Counted from the first letter of the stretch, positions 1 to 7,308 are shown. The stretch: DNA of 15,823 nucleotides from an uncultured Collinsella sp. (GCA_902494295.1 CABUSL010000035.1:1-15823); one strand, 5' to 3'. Program-made: numbers and translations. The notes: a model not told the origin generated them from the sequence alone.

Positions 1-19
1 AAAACAGTCCCTATTTCAC
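1..19. repeat. degenerate copy of the palindromic repeat seen at 444-472
   Basis: The plus strand reads ACAGTCCCTATTTCAC near the left edge. This matches the right half of the perfect palindrome at 444-472 (ACAGTCCCTTTGTCAC) at 14 of 16 positions. The left half is absent or has decayed, and the window edge prevents seeing more. The two copies bracket the release-factor-like gene. The relationship is my own alignment by eye. Confidence 0.4.
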
Positions 20-36
20 CGCAACTTATAAGGAGG

Positions 37-417
37 CTATTCGTCGCTGCCCAGCTTGCGTCGGTTGGCCTTTTTAATGGCGTTGAAGCGTTTGTCGTTG
101 AGCCTGCGCTGGCGAGAGCGTTGAGGCACCTTGGTCTTTACGCGTCGGCGCGGTGGACGCCCGCGACGCTCAAGCTCAGCGCGCAGCTTACGCAGACAGC
201 TCGCGCGATTCTGAAACTGGCTGCGGCTCTCACGCGCCGTCACGACAATCCCCGAAGGGATATGTTTCATGCGTACCGCCGAGTCCGTCGTGTTCACGCC
301 CTGTCCGCCCGGACCCGTCGCGCGAAACACCTGCACCTCGCAATCGCGCGCCAACTCCTCGACCGACATCTCGGCATAGCGCGCATACTCGCGCCATTCC
401 ATCTTGTTCTCATCCAT
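37..417 (-). CDS. peptide chain release factor-like protein (GGQ domain, ribosome-rescue type)
   Basis: A 126-residue protein carrying only the peptidyl-tRNA hydrolase domain of class I release factors. The catalytic GGQ is at residues 37-39 in the context RATGPGGQGVNTTDSAVR, followed by the RF-typical HIPSGIVV and RSQFQNR stretches. It lacks the codon-recognition domains of RF1/RF2 (about 350 residues). It ends in a strongly basic tail (about residues 85-122, rich in R and K) like that which ArfB-type rescue factors place in the mRNA channel of stalled ribosomes. The likely role is releasing peptides from stalled ribosomes in the cytoplasm. The start at 417 is preferred over an upstream in-frame ATG at 483 because AGGGGAGG lies about 6 nt before it, and the longer form would read through the palindrome at 444-472. 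Family assignment is firm; ArfB-like versus mtRF-R (C12orf65)-like is not settled. Confidence 0.85.
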   Translation of the reverse strand: MDENKMEWREYARYAEMSVEELARDCEVQVFRATGPGGQGVNTTDSAVRMKHIPSGIVVTARESRSQFQNRASCLRKLRAELERRGRPPRRRVKTKVPQRSRQRRLNDKRFNAIKKANRRKLGSDE

Positions 418-437
418 ATCAGCACCTCCCCTCATAC

Positions 438-472
438 AAAAAATGTGACAAAGGGACAGTCCCTTTGTCACA
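438..472 (-). terminator. palindromic repeat acting as likely xpt terminator
   Basis: Two perfect 14-bp arms (TGTGACAAAGGGAC and its reverse complement) are separated by one base. On the minus strand the hairpin is followed at once by six Ts, 28 nt after the xpt stop codon. It has the form of an intrinsic terminator for xpt. The same sequence resembles a dispersed palindromic repeat, with a degenerate relative at the left window edge. Confidence 0.7.
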
Positions 473-500
473 TCGCATACCAATCGCTTGTGTTGCGCGC

Positions 501-1079
501 TTAGGCGAAGGTGATCTCGCCGTTCTCGCAGTCCATATCGGCGATACGGGCCAAGCTCTCAACGCGGAAGCCGCGCTTACGGAGCTTATCGCCGCCGCCC
601 TGGAAGCCCTTCTCAACGGCGATGCCAATGCCGGCAACTTCGGCGCCCGCAGCCTCGCAGATCTTAATAAGGCCCTCAAGCGCGCAGCCGTTGGCCAGGA
701 AGTCGTCGATAATCAGGACCTTATCGCCCTCGGACAGAAAGCGCTTGCCGACAATGACCGGGTACTCCTTCTGCTTGGTGAAGGAGTAGATGGTCGTGGC
801 ATACTGCTCGCCATCGAGGTTGATGGACTGGGCCTTCTTTGCAAAGACCACCGGCACGCCGCCAAAATGCTGAGCTGCGATGCAGGCCATACCAATACCC
901 GAAGCCTCAATCGTCAGGATCTTGTTGATCTCGACACCCTCGAACAGACGGGCCCATTCGGCGCCCATGTGGTCGAACAGTTCAACGTCGCACTGGTGGT
1001 TGAGGAAGGCATCAACCTTAAGGACGTTACCGGCCTTTACGATGCCGTCATGGCGAATACGATCCTCAAGCTCCTGCAT
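501..1079 (-). CDS. xpt: xanthine phosphoribosyltransferase
   Basis: A 192-residue type I phosphoribosyltransferase, the usual length for Xpt. It converts xanthine plus PRPP to XMP in purine salvage. The PRPP-binding motif VLIIDDFLANGCA is at residues 121-133. The N-terminal region (RIRHDGIVKAGNVLKVDAFLNHQ, written here in pieces RIRHDGIV and LKVDAFLNHQ) and EKGFQGGG near 156-163 are typical of the Xpt branch rather than Hpt or Apt. The start at 1079 has AAGGGG about 7 nt upstream. The gene stands alone between the MFS gene upstream and a strong terminator downstream. I looked for a purine riboswitch in the 158 bp upstream and saw none. A weak PurBox-like stretch lies at 1125-1137, next to a possible -10 (TAGACT, 1135-1140). 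Confidence 0.93.
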   Translation of the reverse strand: MQELEDRIRHDGIVKAGNVLKVDAFLNHQCDVELFDHMGAEWARLFEGVEINKILTIEASGIGMACIAAQHFGGVPVVFAKKAQSINLDGEQYATTIYSFTKQKEYPVIVGKRFLSEGDKVLIIDDFLANGCALEGLIKICEAAGAEVAGIGIAVEKGFQGGGDKLRKRGFRVESLARIADMDCENGEITFA

Positions 1080-1237
1080 GGCGCAACCCCTTCTCGCGGC
1101 AACGATACCGCGCGATTAATAAACGTTGTTCGATAGTCTACCACGGACCGACCCCCACCCGTCCCACAAGCCGCATCGCACCATAAAGCCGCAAGACCAG
1201 TAGATGGGCCGATTCGTGGCAAGCCTGCCTCCACAAG

Positions 1238-2542
1238 CTAATGGCGGGCGCGCACCCTCACCAAACGCACCATGGCGAGCGCAAAGCCCACAGCGGCCAC
1301 AGCCATCAACACATAGAACACCGAACGGAAACCAAACAAGAACACATCCGGACGACCTGCAACAAAACTGGTCACGGCCTCGCCCATTGCCACGCTCATC
1401 TGCCCATACAGGATATGCGACGCCGCCGTAATGCCGAGCGCCATACCGGCGTAGCGTGCCAAACTACCCAGGCTGCCCGCAAAGCCGAGCGCTTCGCGCG
1501 GAGCCGAGCCCATATACAGCGAGTTGTTGGGGCTCTGGAAAATCGACGTACCGCAGGACATAAACGCGACGCAACACACGATTACAGGGATAGAAGAGTG
1601 CTCGTCGAGCGTGCTTACCGCAAAGAGGCCGCACACGTACACGCCCAGGCCGACCGCCGTGGGACCCTCGCAGCCAACACGGTCCGAAACCGCACCCGAA
1701 AGCGGGCCGATAAAGGCATTCACCATCGGCAGCGCCAAAAACAGCAATCCGGAAATGTCGGAACCAAAGCCGTGGGCGTCCTGAAAATAGAACGGCAAAA
1801 TAAACTCGGATGCGCCAATACCAACGAACACGATGAGCATGCAGGCAAGGTTGATGGTAAAGGCCGAATTTGCAAAGCAGCGACGAGCGGCCTCGGCAAG
1901 GGACATGGGACGGTCGCCGGCCTCCGGCTTAACATGCGGCAACGTGTAGAGCCCCACGATAAACGAGATGACGCCAATGGGCAGGTTGATGAGGAAGATG
2001 CTCTCCCAGGGAAAGCTTGCCACCAGCATGCCACCGAGCACGGGGCCACACATCATGCCGAGGGCCACGAAGGTCGCGAGAATACCCATGGCACGGCCTC
2101 GTTCGCGCGCCGGAAACGACTCGGTGATGATACCCATGTTGTTGGCCATGGCCGCCGCGCAACCGACGCCCTGAACAATGCGTGCCAGGATAAGAACCTC
2201 GAGCGAGGACGAAAGGCCGCACAGCAACGAACCGACCGAAAAGACGATGACGCCCAGCTGGAACACATTCACCTTGCCGCGCACGTCGCCCAGACGGCCA
2301 AACGGCAACATAGCCACGCATGTCGCAAGCAGATACACCGAGCTTACCAGCTGAATGCGATCGAGGCCCACGCCCAGCTCCTTTTGCATCACGGGCAGCG
2401 CCACGGTCACGACGGTCGAATCCAGACACACCATAAACGTCATGATGAGCACGGTAAACAGAATCGCCCACTTGTTCTTGCCATGGGTGTCGCCCTCTAG
2501 GGCAATGTGCTCGCGGCGCAGCTGCTCTGCAGTTTTCTCCAT
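1238..2542 (-). CDS. MFS transporter, DHA2 (EmrB/QacA-like) drug:proton antiporter type
   Basis: A 434-residue, strongly hydrophobic membrane protein. A short polar N-terminus (1-24) precedes the first membrane segment. The DHA2 marks are visible: LDSTVVTVALPV with D41 in the first helix, the loop motif FGRLGDVRGK after the second, ARIVQGVGCA, and the antiporter motif MCGPVLGGML followed by WESIFLINLPIGV. Such proteins export drugs or metabolites using the proton gradient; the substrate cannot be read from sequence. The start at 2542 (MEKTAEQ) is chosen because AAAGGA lies 5 nt upstream. The next ATG at 2548 would leave almost no spacer, and a start at 2662 would run through the metY terminator. 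The gene lies downstream of that terminator, so it probably has its own promoter. No adjacent regulator gene is seen. Confidence 0.88.
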   Translation of the reverse strand: MEKTAEQLRREHIALEGDTHGKNKWAILFTVLIMTFMVCLDSTVVTVALPVMQKELGVGLDRIQLVSSVYLLATCVAMLPFGRLGDVRGKVNVFQLGVIVFSVGSLLCGLSSSLEVLILARIVQGVGCAAAMANNMGIITESFPARERGRAMGILATFVALGMMCGPVLGGMLVASFPWESIFLINLPIGVISFIVGLYTLPHVKPEAGDRPMSLAEAARRCFANSAFTINLACMLIVFVGIGASEFILPFYFQDAHGFGSDISGLLFLALPMVNAFIGPLSGAVSDRVGCEGPTAVGLGVYVCGLFAVSTLDEHSSIPVIVCCVAFMSCGTSIFQSPNNSLYMGSAPREALGFAGSLGSLARYAGMALGITAASHILYGQMSVAMGEAVTSFVAGRPDVFLFGFRSVFYVLMAVAAVGFALAMVRLVRVRARH

Positions 2543-2568
2543 ATCCATCCTTTCGAGTGGCCCAACGC

Positions 2569-2615
2569 AAAAAAACGGGGCCCCAATCGCCTGCAAACAG
2601 CCGCAATTGGGGTCC
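2569..2615 (-). terminator. intrinsic terminator of metY
   Basis: On the minus strand an 11-bp stem (GGGACCCCAAT with ATTGGGGCCCC, one mismatch) closes a loop of about 17 nt and is followed by G and seven Ts. It lies between the metY stop and the MFS start and separates the two same-strand genes. Confidence 0.88.
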
Positions 2616-2685
2616 CGCCTACGGAATCGGAACGAAAGGTCACCGAAGCTTTCTGCCAGCATCGGCGCCTTGCACGAACGCTAGC

Positions 2686-3969
2686 CTAGCACTGCTCGAG
2701 CGCCTGCTCAAGGTCGGCAATCAGATCGGCCGTGTCCTCGAGGCCGCACGACAGGCGCACCATGTCGGCGGAGATACCACAGGCGATGAGCTCCTCATCG
2801 TTCATCTGGCGATGCGTGGCGTTAGCAGGATGCAGGCAGCAAGTGCGGGCGTCGGCCACGTGTGTGGCGATCTGGGCGAGCTTGAGGCTCTTCATAAAGG
2901 TCTCGGCCGCCGCGCGACCACCGTTAAAGCCAAAGCTCACGACGCCGCAGGTACCGTTGGGCATGTACTTCTGAGCCAGGTCATAGTACTTGTCGCCCTC
3001 CAAACCCGGATAGCTAACGAAGCGCACCTTGGGATGGCTCTGCAGGAACTTGGCAACGGCCAGGCCATTCTCGCAATGACGCGGCATGCGCACATGCAGG
3101 CTCTCGAGCGAGCTGTTCAAGAAGAACGCCGCCTGCGGGTTCTGCATGGGGCCGAGGTCGCGCATGAGCTGAGCGGTTGCCTTGGTAATGAAGGCGCCCT
3201 CGCGACCGAACTTCTCGGCATACGTCACGCCGTGGTAGCTCTCGTCGGGCGTGGTGAGACCCGGGAACTTGTCCGCATGGGCCATCCAGTCAAACTGGCC
3301 GTGGTCGACAATTACGCCGCCCAGGTAGGCAGCATGTCCATCCATGTACTTGGTGGTGGAGTGCGTAACGATGTCGGCGCCCCACTCAAAGGGACGGCAC
3401 ATCACGGGCGTCGGGAAGGTGTTGTCGACCATCAGCGGCACGCCGTGGTCATGCGCGGCCTTGGCAAAGCGCTCAATATCGAGCACGGCAAGGGCGGGGT
3501 TGGCGATCGTCTCGCCAAAGACGAGCTTGGTGTTGGGCTGGAAGGCTGCCTCGAGCTCCTCATCGGTGCAGTCGGGGGCAACGAACGTGCAGGTCAGCCC
3601 CATACGGCCCATGGTGTGGGCGAGCAAGTTGTACGTGCCGCCATAGATGGCAGAGCTCGCGACTACGTGATCGCCGGCACCGGCCACGTTAAAGATCGCA
3701 AGGAAATTCGCGGCCATGCCCGAGCTCGTGAGCATCGCAGCGGAGCCGCCCTCCATCTCGCAGATCTTGGCGGCAACCAAATCGCACGTGGGGTTCTGCA
3801 GACGGCTGTAGAAGTAGCCCGACTCCTCCAGGTCAAACAGCTTGCCCATGTGCTCGGACGTGTCGTACTTCCACGTGGTGGACTGGTAGATGGGCACCTG
3901 GCGCGGCTCCGCGTCGCCCGGGCGATAGCCGCCCTGAACACATGTGGTACCGATAGTCTGCTCGCTCAT
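2686..3969 (-). CDS. metY: O-acetylhomoserine sulfhydrylase (O-acetylhomoserine aminocarboxypropyltransferase)
   Basis: A 427-residue PLP enzyme of the Cys/Met metabolism family, full length for MetY. It makes homocysteine from O-acetylhomoserine and sulfide, the direct sulfhydrylation route to methionine. Visible marks are YSRLQNPT at about 54-61 (phosphate and substrate contacts), TSSGMAA at 81-87, VDNTFPTP at 181-188, and the Schiff-base lysine K207 in HSTTKYMDGH. The C-terminal region has VRLSCGLED. The length and the insertion between the lysine motif and the C-terminal domain fit MetY better than the roughly 380-residue MetB/MetC. The start at 3969 has AAGGGAG about 8 nt upstream. It is divergent from the C_GCAxxG_C_C gene, with about 230 bp between starts. 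I see no SAM riboswitch or T-box in that gap. A cystathionine gamma-synthase-like activity cannot be excluded. Confidence 0.92.
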   Translation of the reverse strand: MSEQTIGTTCVQGGYRPGDAEPRQVPIYQSTTWKYDTSEHMGKLFDLEESGYFYSRLQNPTCDLVAAKICEMEGGSAAMLTSSGMAANFLAIFNVAGAGDHVVASSAIYGGTYNLLAHTMGRMGLTCTFVAPDCTDEELEAAFQPNTKLVFGETIANPALAVLDIERFAKAAHDHGVPLMVDNTFPTPVMCRPFEWGADIVTHSTTKYMDGHAAYLGGVIVDHGQFDWMAHADKFPGLTTPDESYHGVTYAEKFGREGAFITKATAQLMRDLGPMQNPQAAFFLNSSLESLHVRMPRHCENGLAVAKFLQSHPKVRFVSYPGLEGDKYYDLAQKYMPNGTCGVVSFGFNGGRAAAETFMKSLKLAQIATHVADARTCCLHPANATHRQMNDEELIACGISADMVRLSCGLEDTADLIADLEQALEQC

Positions 3970-4154
3970 ATCTAGCTCCCTTGCCTGGGTTACGTTTTAT
4001 TCGGTTCACGATACCGCTACCCTGCACCCCTCTCAACCCATCCCCAAGGTAGGTTATGGGACTAATTGATCAGGTTCATTTATCTCAAGCCTTGGACATT
4101 TGCTCGATAGATAAAAATGAGGCATACATGAAGCTCTCGATGATTACATGCACC

Positions 4155-4186
4155 GTCACGGGTACCATAGGCGGGTACACCGTGAC
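4155..4186 (+). promoter_or_regulatory. hairpin immediately upstream of the ribosome-binding site of the gene at 4200
   Basis: GTCACGGGTACC (4155-4166) pairs with GGTAC(A)CCGTGAC (4174-4186): a 12-bp stem with one bulged A and a 7-nt loop. It ends two bases before the AAGGAG ribosome-binding site (4188-4193). It is not followed by Ts, so it is not a terminator. It may stabilise the mRNA or affect ribosome access; the function is not known. Confidence 0.45.
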
Positions 4187-4199
4187 CAAGGAGACAACG

Positions 4200-4646
4200 A
4201 TGAAGCAAATCGATACGGCCCAGCTCGACATCACCGCCTGTCAGGCTCAAGCTGCCGAGTACCACGCCCGCGGCTTTAACTGCGCGCAGGCCGTCGCCTG
4301 CACGCTCGCGCCCGCCGTCGGGCTCGACCCCCAGGTCGCCTTTGCCCTCACCGAGGGCTTTGGCGCCGGCATGGGCGGCATGACCGAAACCTGCGGCGCT
4401 ATCTCGGGCGCCGTGGCCATCATGGGCTTTGTAATGAGCGACGGCATGGAAAACCCCAAGACCAAGGGCCAGACCTACAAACTGTCGCGCGAAATCGCCA
4501 AGCGTTTTGGCGAGAAGAACACGACGACCGTCTGCGGCACGCTCAAGGGCATCGGATCGGATAAGGGTCCGCTCCGCAGCTGTCCCGGCTGCATCGACGA
4601 TACCGTCGAGATCGCCTGTGACGTGCTAAAGCAGCTCGCCGAGTAA
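4200..4646 (+). CDS. C_GCAxxG_C_C family protein (putative redox-active protein)
   Basis: A 148-residue soluble protein with the spaced cysteine signature of this family: C28 in FNCAQAV, C65 in TETCGAISGAVA (the CGAxxG core), C112 in VCGTLKG, then C128 and C131 in SCPGC, with C140 near the end. Members are thought to be redox active or to bind a metal or cofactor, but no general reaction is established. The start at 4200 has AAGGAG 6 nt upstream. An earlier in-frame ATG at 4056 has no ribosome-binding site and would translate through the hairpin at 4155-4186. It is divergent from metY. Being near sulfur amino acid genes is suggestive only. The leader of more than 100 nt contains the hairpin and an imperfect inverted repeat at 4076-4120. 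Confidence 0.85.
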   Translation: MKQIDTAQLDITACQAQAAEYHARGFNCAQAVACTLAPAVGLDPQVAFALTEGFGAGMGGMTETCGAISGAVAIMGFVMSDGMENPKTKGQTYKLSREIAKRFGEKNTTTVCGTLKGIGSDKGPLRSCPGCIDDTVEIACDVLKQLAE

Positions 4647-4659
4647 ACGGCAGCACCAG

Positions 4660-4709
4660 AAAAACAACGGCCGACGCGCTTGGGATTCATCCAAAAGCAC
4701 GCCGGCCGT
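4660..4709 (-). terminator. intrinsic terminator of the yigZ-like gene
   Basis: On the minus strand a 15-bp stem with two G-T pairs (ACGGCCGGCGTGCTT with AAGCGCGTCGGCCGT) closes a loop of 13 nt. It is followed by TG and five Ts. It starts 5 nt after the yigZ stop codon. The plus-strand reading lacks a T-run, so the facing gene at 4200-4646 is less likely to use it. Confidence 0.85.
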
Positions 4710-4714
4710 CGTCG

Positions 4715-5350
4715 TTAGAACTCGGCAAATTCGGTAGCGCCGACCTCAATCTCCTCGCGCCCTGCCATAAGCTCGCGCATCTTAGCGCAAAACGACCCCT
4801 GCTCCCCCGCCTTAAACACCAAATGAATCGTCACGGCATCCGCGTAATCGGTATCCGAAACCTTGGCACCCGAATCCTGCGCCAAACGAAGCACCTGCTC
4901 GTACTGCGGATAGGCCACATGCACGTCAACCGGCACGACGCTTGTCATCTCAACGATCTGCCCGGCCTCCTGAGCCGCGGCCACCGCCGCCTGCGTCGCC
5001 GCGGTATAGGCGCGTACCAAGCCACCAGGCCCCAACAGCGTGCCACCAAAATAGCGCGTCACTACGCAGCAAATATTTTTGAGCCCCGCACCGCGCAGCA
5101 CCTCGAGCGTCGGCATACCGCTCGTGCGGCTCGGCTCACCATCATCGCTCTGGCGCTCGCGTCCATCGACCAAAATCCACGCGGGAACATTGTGTCGAGC
5201 ATCGTAATGACGTTTGCGAACCATCTCGATAAAGGCATTCGCCTCATCCTCGGACTCAATATGGACCAGCTGGGCAATAAACCGGCTCTTACGGTCCACA
5301 AACTCGCCCGAAGCCTCAATATTCGATTGCAGAGTAAAATAGCTGTCCAA
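4715..5350 (-). CDS. yigZ: YigZ/IMPACT family protein (UPF0029)
   Basis: An approximately 211-residue protein with the two-domain YigZ build. The N-terminal IMPACT/UPF0029 domain has SRFIAQLVH, the hallmark ARHNVPAWIL, then SDDGEPSRTSGMP and VVTRYFGGTLLGPGGLVRAY. The C-terminal half from about residue 135 corresponds to DUF1949. The family is conserved and eukaryotic IMPACT regulates Gcn2, but the bacterial function is not established. Two adjacent TTG codons could be the start (5353 and 5350). I take 5350, because GAGGGG then lies 5 nt upstream rather than 2. No ATG start is available. It follows rnpB on the same strand after 90 bp containing a likely promoter, and it ends at a strong terminator. 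Confidence 0.9.
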   Translation of the reverse strand: MDSYFTLQSNIEASGEFVDRKSRFIAQLVHIESEDEANAFIEMVRKRHYDARHNVPAWILVDGRERQSDDGEPSRTSGMPTLEVLRGAGLKNICCVVTRYFGGTLLGPGGLVRAYTAATQAAVAAAQEAGQIVEMTSVVPVDVHVAYPQYEQVLRLAQDSGAKVSDTDYADAVTIHLVFKAGEQGSFCAKMRELMAGREEIEVGATEFAEF

Positions 5351-5393
5351 CAAAGCCCCTCAACAAAACTAAGCGCGGCAACAAACAGCCTCA

Positions 5394-5424
5394 ATAATAC
5401 GGCAAAGGCCGTACCGATTGTCAG
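5394..5424 (-). promoter_or_regulatory. likely promoter of the yigZ-like gene with a palindrome in its spacer
   Basis: On the minus strand CTGACA (5419-5424) and TATTAT (5394-5399) are separated by 19 bp; each matches the sigma-70 consensus at 5 of 6 positions. The spacer contains the perfect stem TACGGC-CTTT-GCCGTA (5398-5413), which overlaps the -10 box by two bases. It could be an operator, or a weak end for rnpB read-through. Confidence 0.5.
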
Positions 5425-5439
5425 GGTAACAAAAATGCC

Positions 5440-5800
5440 AAGTGGGCCTGTAAGCCGGGTTCTGTCGTGAACGGTCATTTATCTTGTCTGCACGTTGCCA
5501 TGCAGCTCCACGCACGCTACCCGAACGCGGACCGGGCCGGCCCATAGCGTTCCTATTCGCGCTTGCTCCGGATGGGGCTTGCCAAGCCGCCGTGTTGCCA
5601 CGACGCTGGTGGTCTCTTACACCACCGTTTCAGCTTTTCCCTTTACGCCTTGCGGCGCAGGTGGGAGTCTTCTTTTCTGCGGCGCTTTCCGTCGGATCAC
5701 TCCGCCCGGCCGTTAGCCGGCATCCCGCCCTCTGGAGCCCGGACTTTCCTCACGCGTGCTGCAAGCAGCACATCGCGCGACCGTCTGGCCCACTCAGCAG
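5440..5800 (-). ncRNA. rnpB: RNase P RNA, bacterial class A
   Basis: The catalytic RNA that removes 5' leaders from pre-tRNAs. On the minus strand the universally conserved elements appear in order: GAGGAAAGTCCGGGCTC (complement of 5735-5751), GGTGTAAGAGACCACC (about 5608-5624), GGCAAGCCCCATCCGGAGCA (about 5567-5588), and ACAGAACCCGGCTTA near the 3' end (5451-5465). The ends pair as helix P1: AGTGGGCC (5787-5794) with GGCCCACT (5441-5448). About 355 nt is normal for this RNA. Precise ends are estimated from P1 and the promoter. Open frames across it are accidental. Confidence 0.96.
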
Positions 5801-5806
5801 TGCAAG

Positions 5807-5833
5807 AGTGTAGCACACCGTTGCCGCAGGCAA
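5807..5833 (-). promoter_or_regulatory. rnpB: likely rnpB promoter
   Basis: TACACT (5807-5812) on the minus strand is placed to start transcription close to helix P1. The best upstream box is TTGCCT (5828-5833) with a short 15-bp spacer, so the -35 assignment is weak. A second candidate further upstream, TTGTAT with 17 bp to TATATC around 5858-5887, would give a longer precursor. Confidence 0.45.
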
Positions 5834-6078
5834 TGGCACAACACAAGCGTTCGACACGATATACCAAGAACCGCCATGCGATACAATGGTTCTGTCGATG
5901 GGCAACGTCGTCAGTCGAGACGCGACCGCGCTCCGCACCCCTCCGTCTACTCGGTGTGTTCCCGCCTCCTCCCCGAGGCGGGATGTCGGCATTTTTCATG
6001 CACCGACAACCCAATAGCCTATGGACAGCCCGGAAAGCATTGCGCCCGGGTTGTATCGCGCACATCAGCAGCAAATGC

Positions 6079-6112
6079 AAAAAGGGACCCGTCCATTGCG
6101 GACGGGTCCCTT
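6079..6112 (-). terminator. intrinsic terminator of rpsA
   Basis: A perfect 13-bp stem (AAGGGACCCGTCC and its complement) with a 5-nt loop, running into Ts on the minus strand. It lies 25 nt after the rpsA stop codon. Confidence 0.93.
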
Positions 6113-6136
6113 AAAACAAGTGATCGTCAAACCGAT

Positions 6137-7303
6137 TTACTCGGCGTCGGTCTCCTCGTCCTTCTTCTCGGAGGGCAGCGGGGTAACCTCGATCTCGACG
6201 CCCAGAGTCTCAGCAGCAGACTTCATGGACAGGGAGATACGACGACGGTCGAGGTCGATCTCCATGACCTTGACCTGAACCTTGTCGCCCACGTGGGTGA
6301 CCTGAGAAGGCTGATCGACGTGCTTGTTGGCCATCTCGGAGATGTGCACCAGGCCCTCGATGCCCTCGCCCAGGTCGACGAAAGCGCCGAACGGGACAAG
6401 CTTGGTCACAGTGCCCTCGACGATAGCGCCGACGGGGTACTTCTTGACCAGTGCGCGCCACGGATCCTCGGTGGTCTGCTTGAGACCCAGGGAGATGCGC
6501 TCGCGGTTGAGATCGACGTCGAGAACCTCGACCTCGACCTCCTGGCCGACCTTGACAACCTCGGAAGGATGGTTGACGTGGTTCCAGGAGAGCTCAGAGA
6601 TGTGGATGAGGCCGTCGATACCGCCGAGGTCGACGAAGGCGCCGAAGTCGACGATGGAGGAAACGGTGCCCTGGAGACGCATGCCAGACTTAAGCTTGGA
6701 CAGGATCTCGGAGCGCTCGGCCTTACGGGACTCCTCGAGCACGACGCGACGGGAGAGGACGACGTTGTTGCGGTTGCGGTCCATCTCGATGACGCGGGCC
6801 TCGATGCGGGTGCCCATGTAGGAGGTGAGGTCCTTGACGCGACGGAGGTCGACGAGGGAAGCGGGCAGGAAGCCACGCAGGCCGATGTCGAGGATCAGGC
6901 CGCCCTTGACAACCTCGATAACCTCGCCCTCGACGTTCTCGCCGGAGTTGAACTTCTCCTCGATGCGGTTCCAAGCACGCTCGTACTCGGCACGCTTCTT
7001 GGACAGGACCAGACGACCGTCCTTGTCCTCCTTCTGGAGAACCAGAGCCTCGATGGGATCACCGAGTGCAACGATGTCTGCAGGGTTAGCGTCCTTGCGG
7101 ATGGACAGCTCGCGGACCGGGATAACGCCCTCGGACTTGAATCCGATGTCAACGAGCACCTCGTCATGCTCGATCTTAACGACAGTGCCGTTAACGAGAT
7201 CGCCCTCATCAAAGTCGGTAATCGTACCGTCGATGAGGTTGTTCATCTCCTCCTCGTTGACATCGTCAAGAGAGAAAATGGACGAGTTCTGAATCTCACT
7301 CAA
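6137..7303 (-). CDS. rpsA: 30S ribosomal protein S1
   Basis: A 388-residue protein with four S1 RNA-binding domains at about 34-103, 121-187, 207-275 and 292-361. The last two carry the clear repeat VDFGAFVDLGG..GLIHISE and VPFGAFVDLGEGIEGLVHIS. The tail is acidic (SEKKDEETDAE). Four domains are usual in Actinobacteria and many Gram-positives; E. coli S1 has six. It helps the 30S subunit bind mRNA. The start codon is TTG (7301-7303), with AAAGGGG 7 nt upstream and no nearby in-frame ATG that would keep the N-terminus. A monocistronic unit with its own terminator is likely. The ribosome-binding site can pair with an upstream stretch (see 7309-7331). Confidence 0.96.
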   Translation of the reverse strand: MSEIQNSSIFSLDDVNEEEMNNLIDGTITDFDEGDLVNGTVVKIEHDEVLVDIGFKSEGVIPVRELSIRKDANPADIVALGDPIEALVLQKEDKDGRLVLSKKRAEYERAWNRIEEKFNSGENVEGEVIEVVKGGLILDIGLRGFLPASLVDLRRVKDLTSYMGTRIEARVIEMDRNRNNVVLSRRVVLEESRKAERSEILSKLKSGMRLQGTVSSIVDFGAFVDLGGIDGLIHISELSWNHVNHPSEVVKVGQEVEVEVLDVDLNRERISLGLKQTTEDPWRALVKKYPVGAIVEGTVTKLVPFGAFVDLGEGIEGLVHISEMANKHVDQPSQVTHVGDKVQVKVMEIDLDRRRISLSMKSAAETLGVEIEVTPLPSEKKDEETDAE

Positions 7304-7308
7304 AGGTG

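Noticed and set aside
1080..1237. Purine riboswitch upstream of xpt
   Set aside because: The conserved core sequences of the purine aptamer are not present.
2557..3975. 472-codon plus-strand open frame opposite metY
   Set aside because: It mirrors metY, whose protein has all family motifs, and it crosses the metY terminator.
3970..4199. SAM riboswitch or T-box for metY
   Set aside because: No recognisable aptamer or T-box sequence on the minus strand; only loose GGGTT/AACCC pairings.
5062..5478. 138-codon minus-strand frame across the 3' end of rnpB and into yigZ
   Set aside because: It overlaps a well recognised structural RNA and the confirmed yigZ frame.
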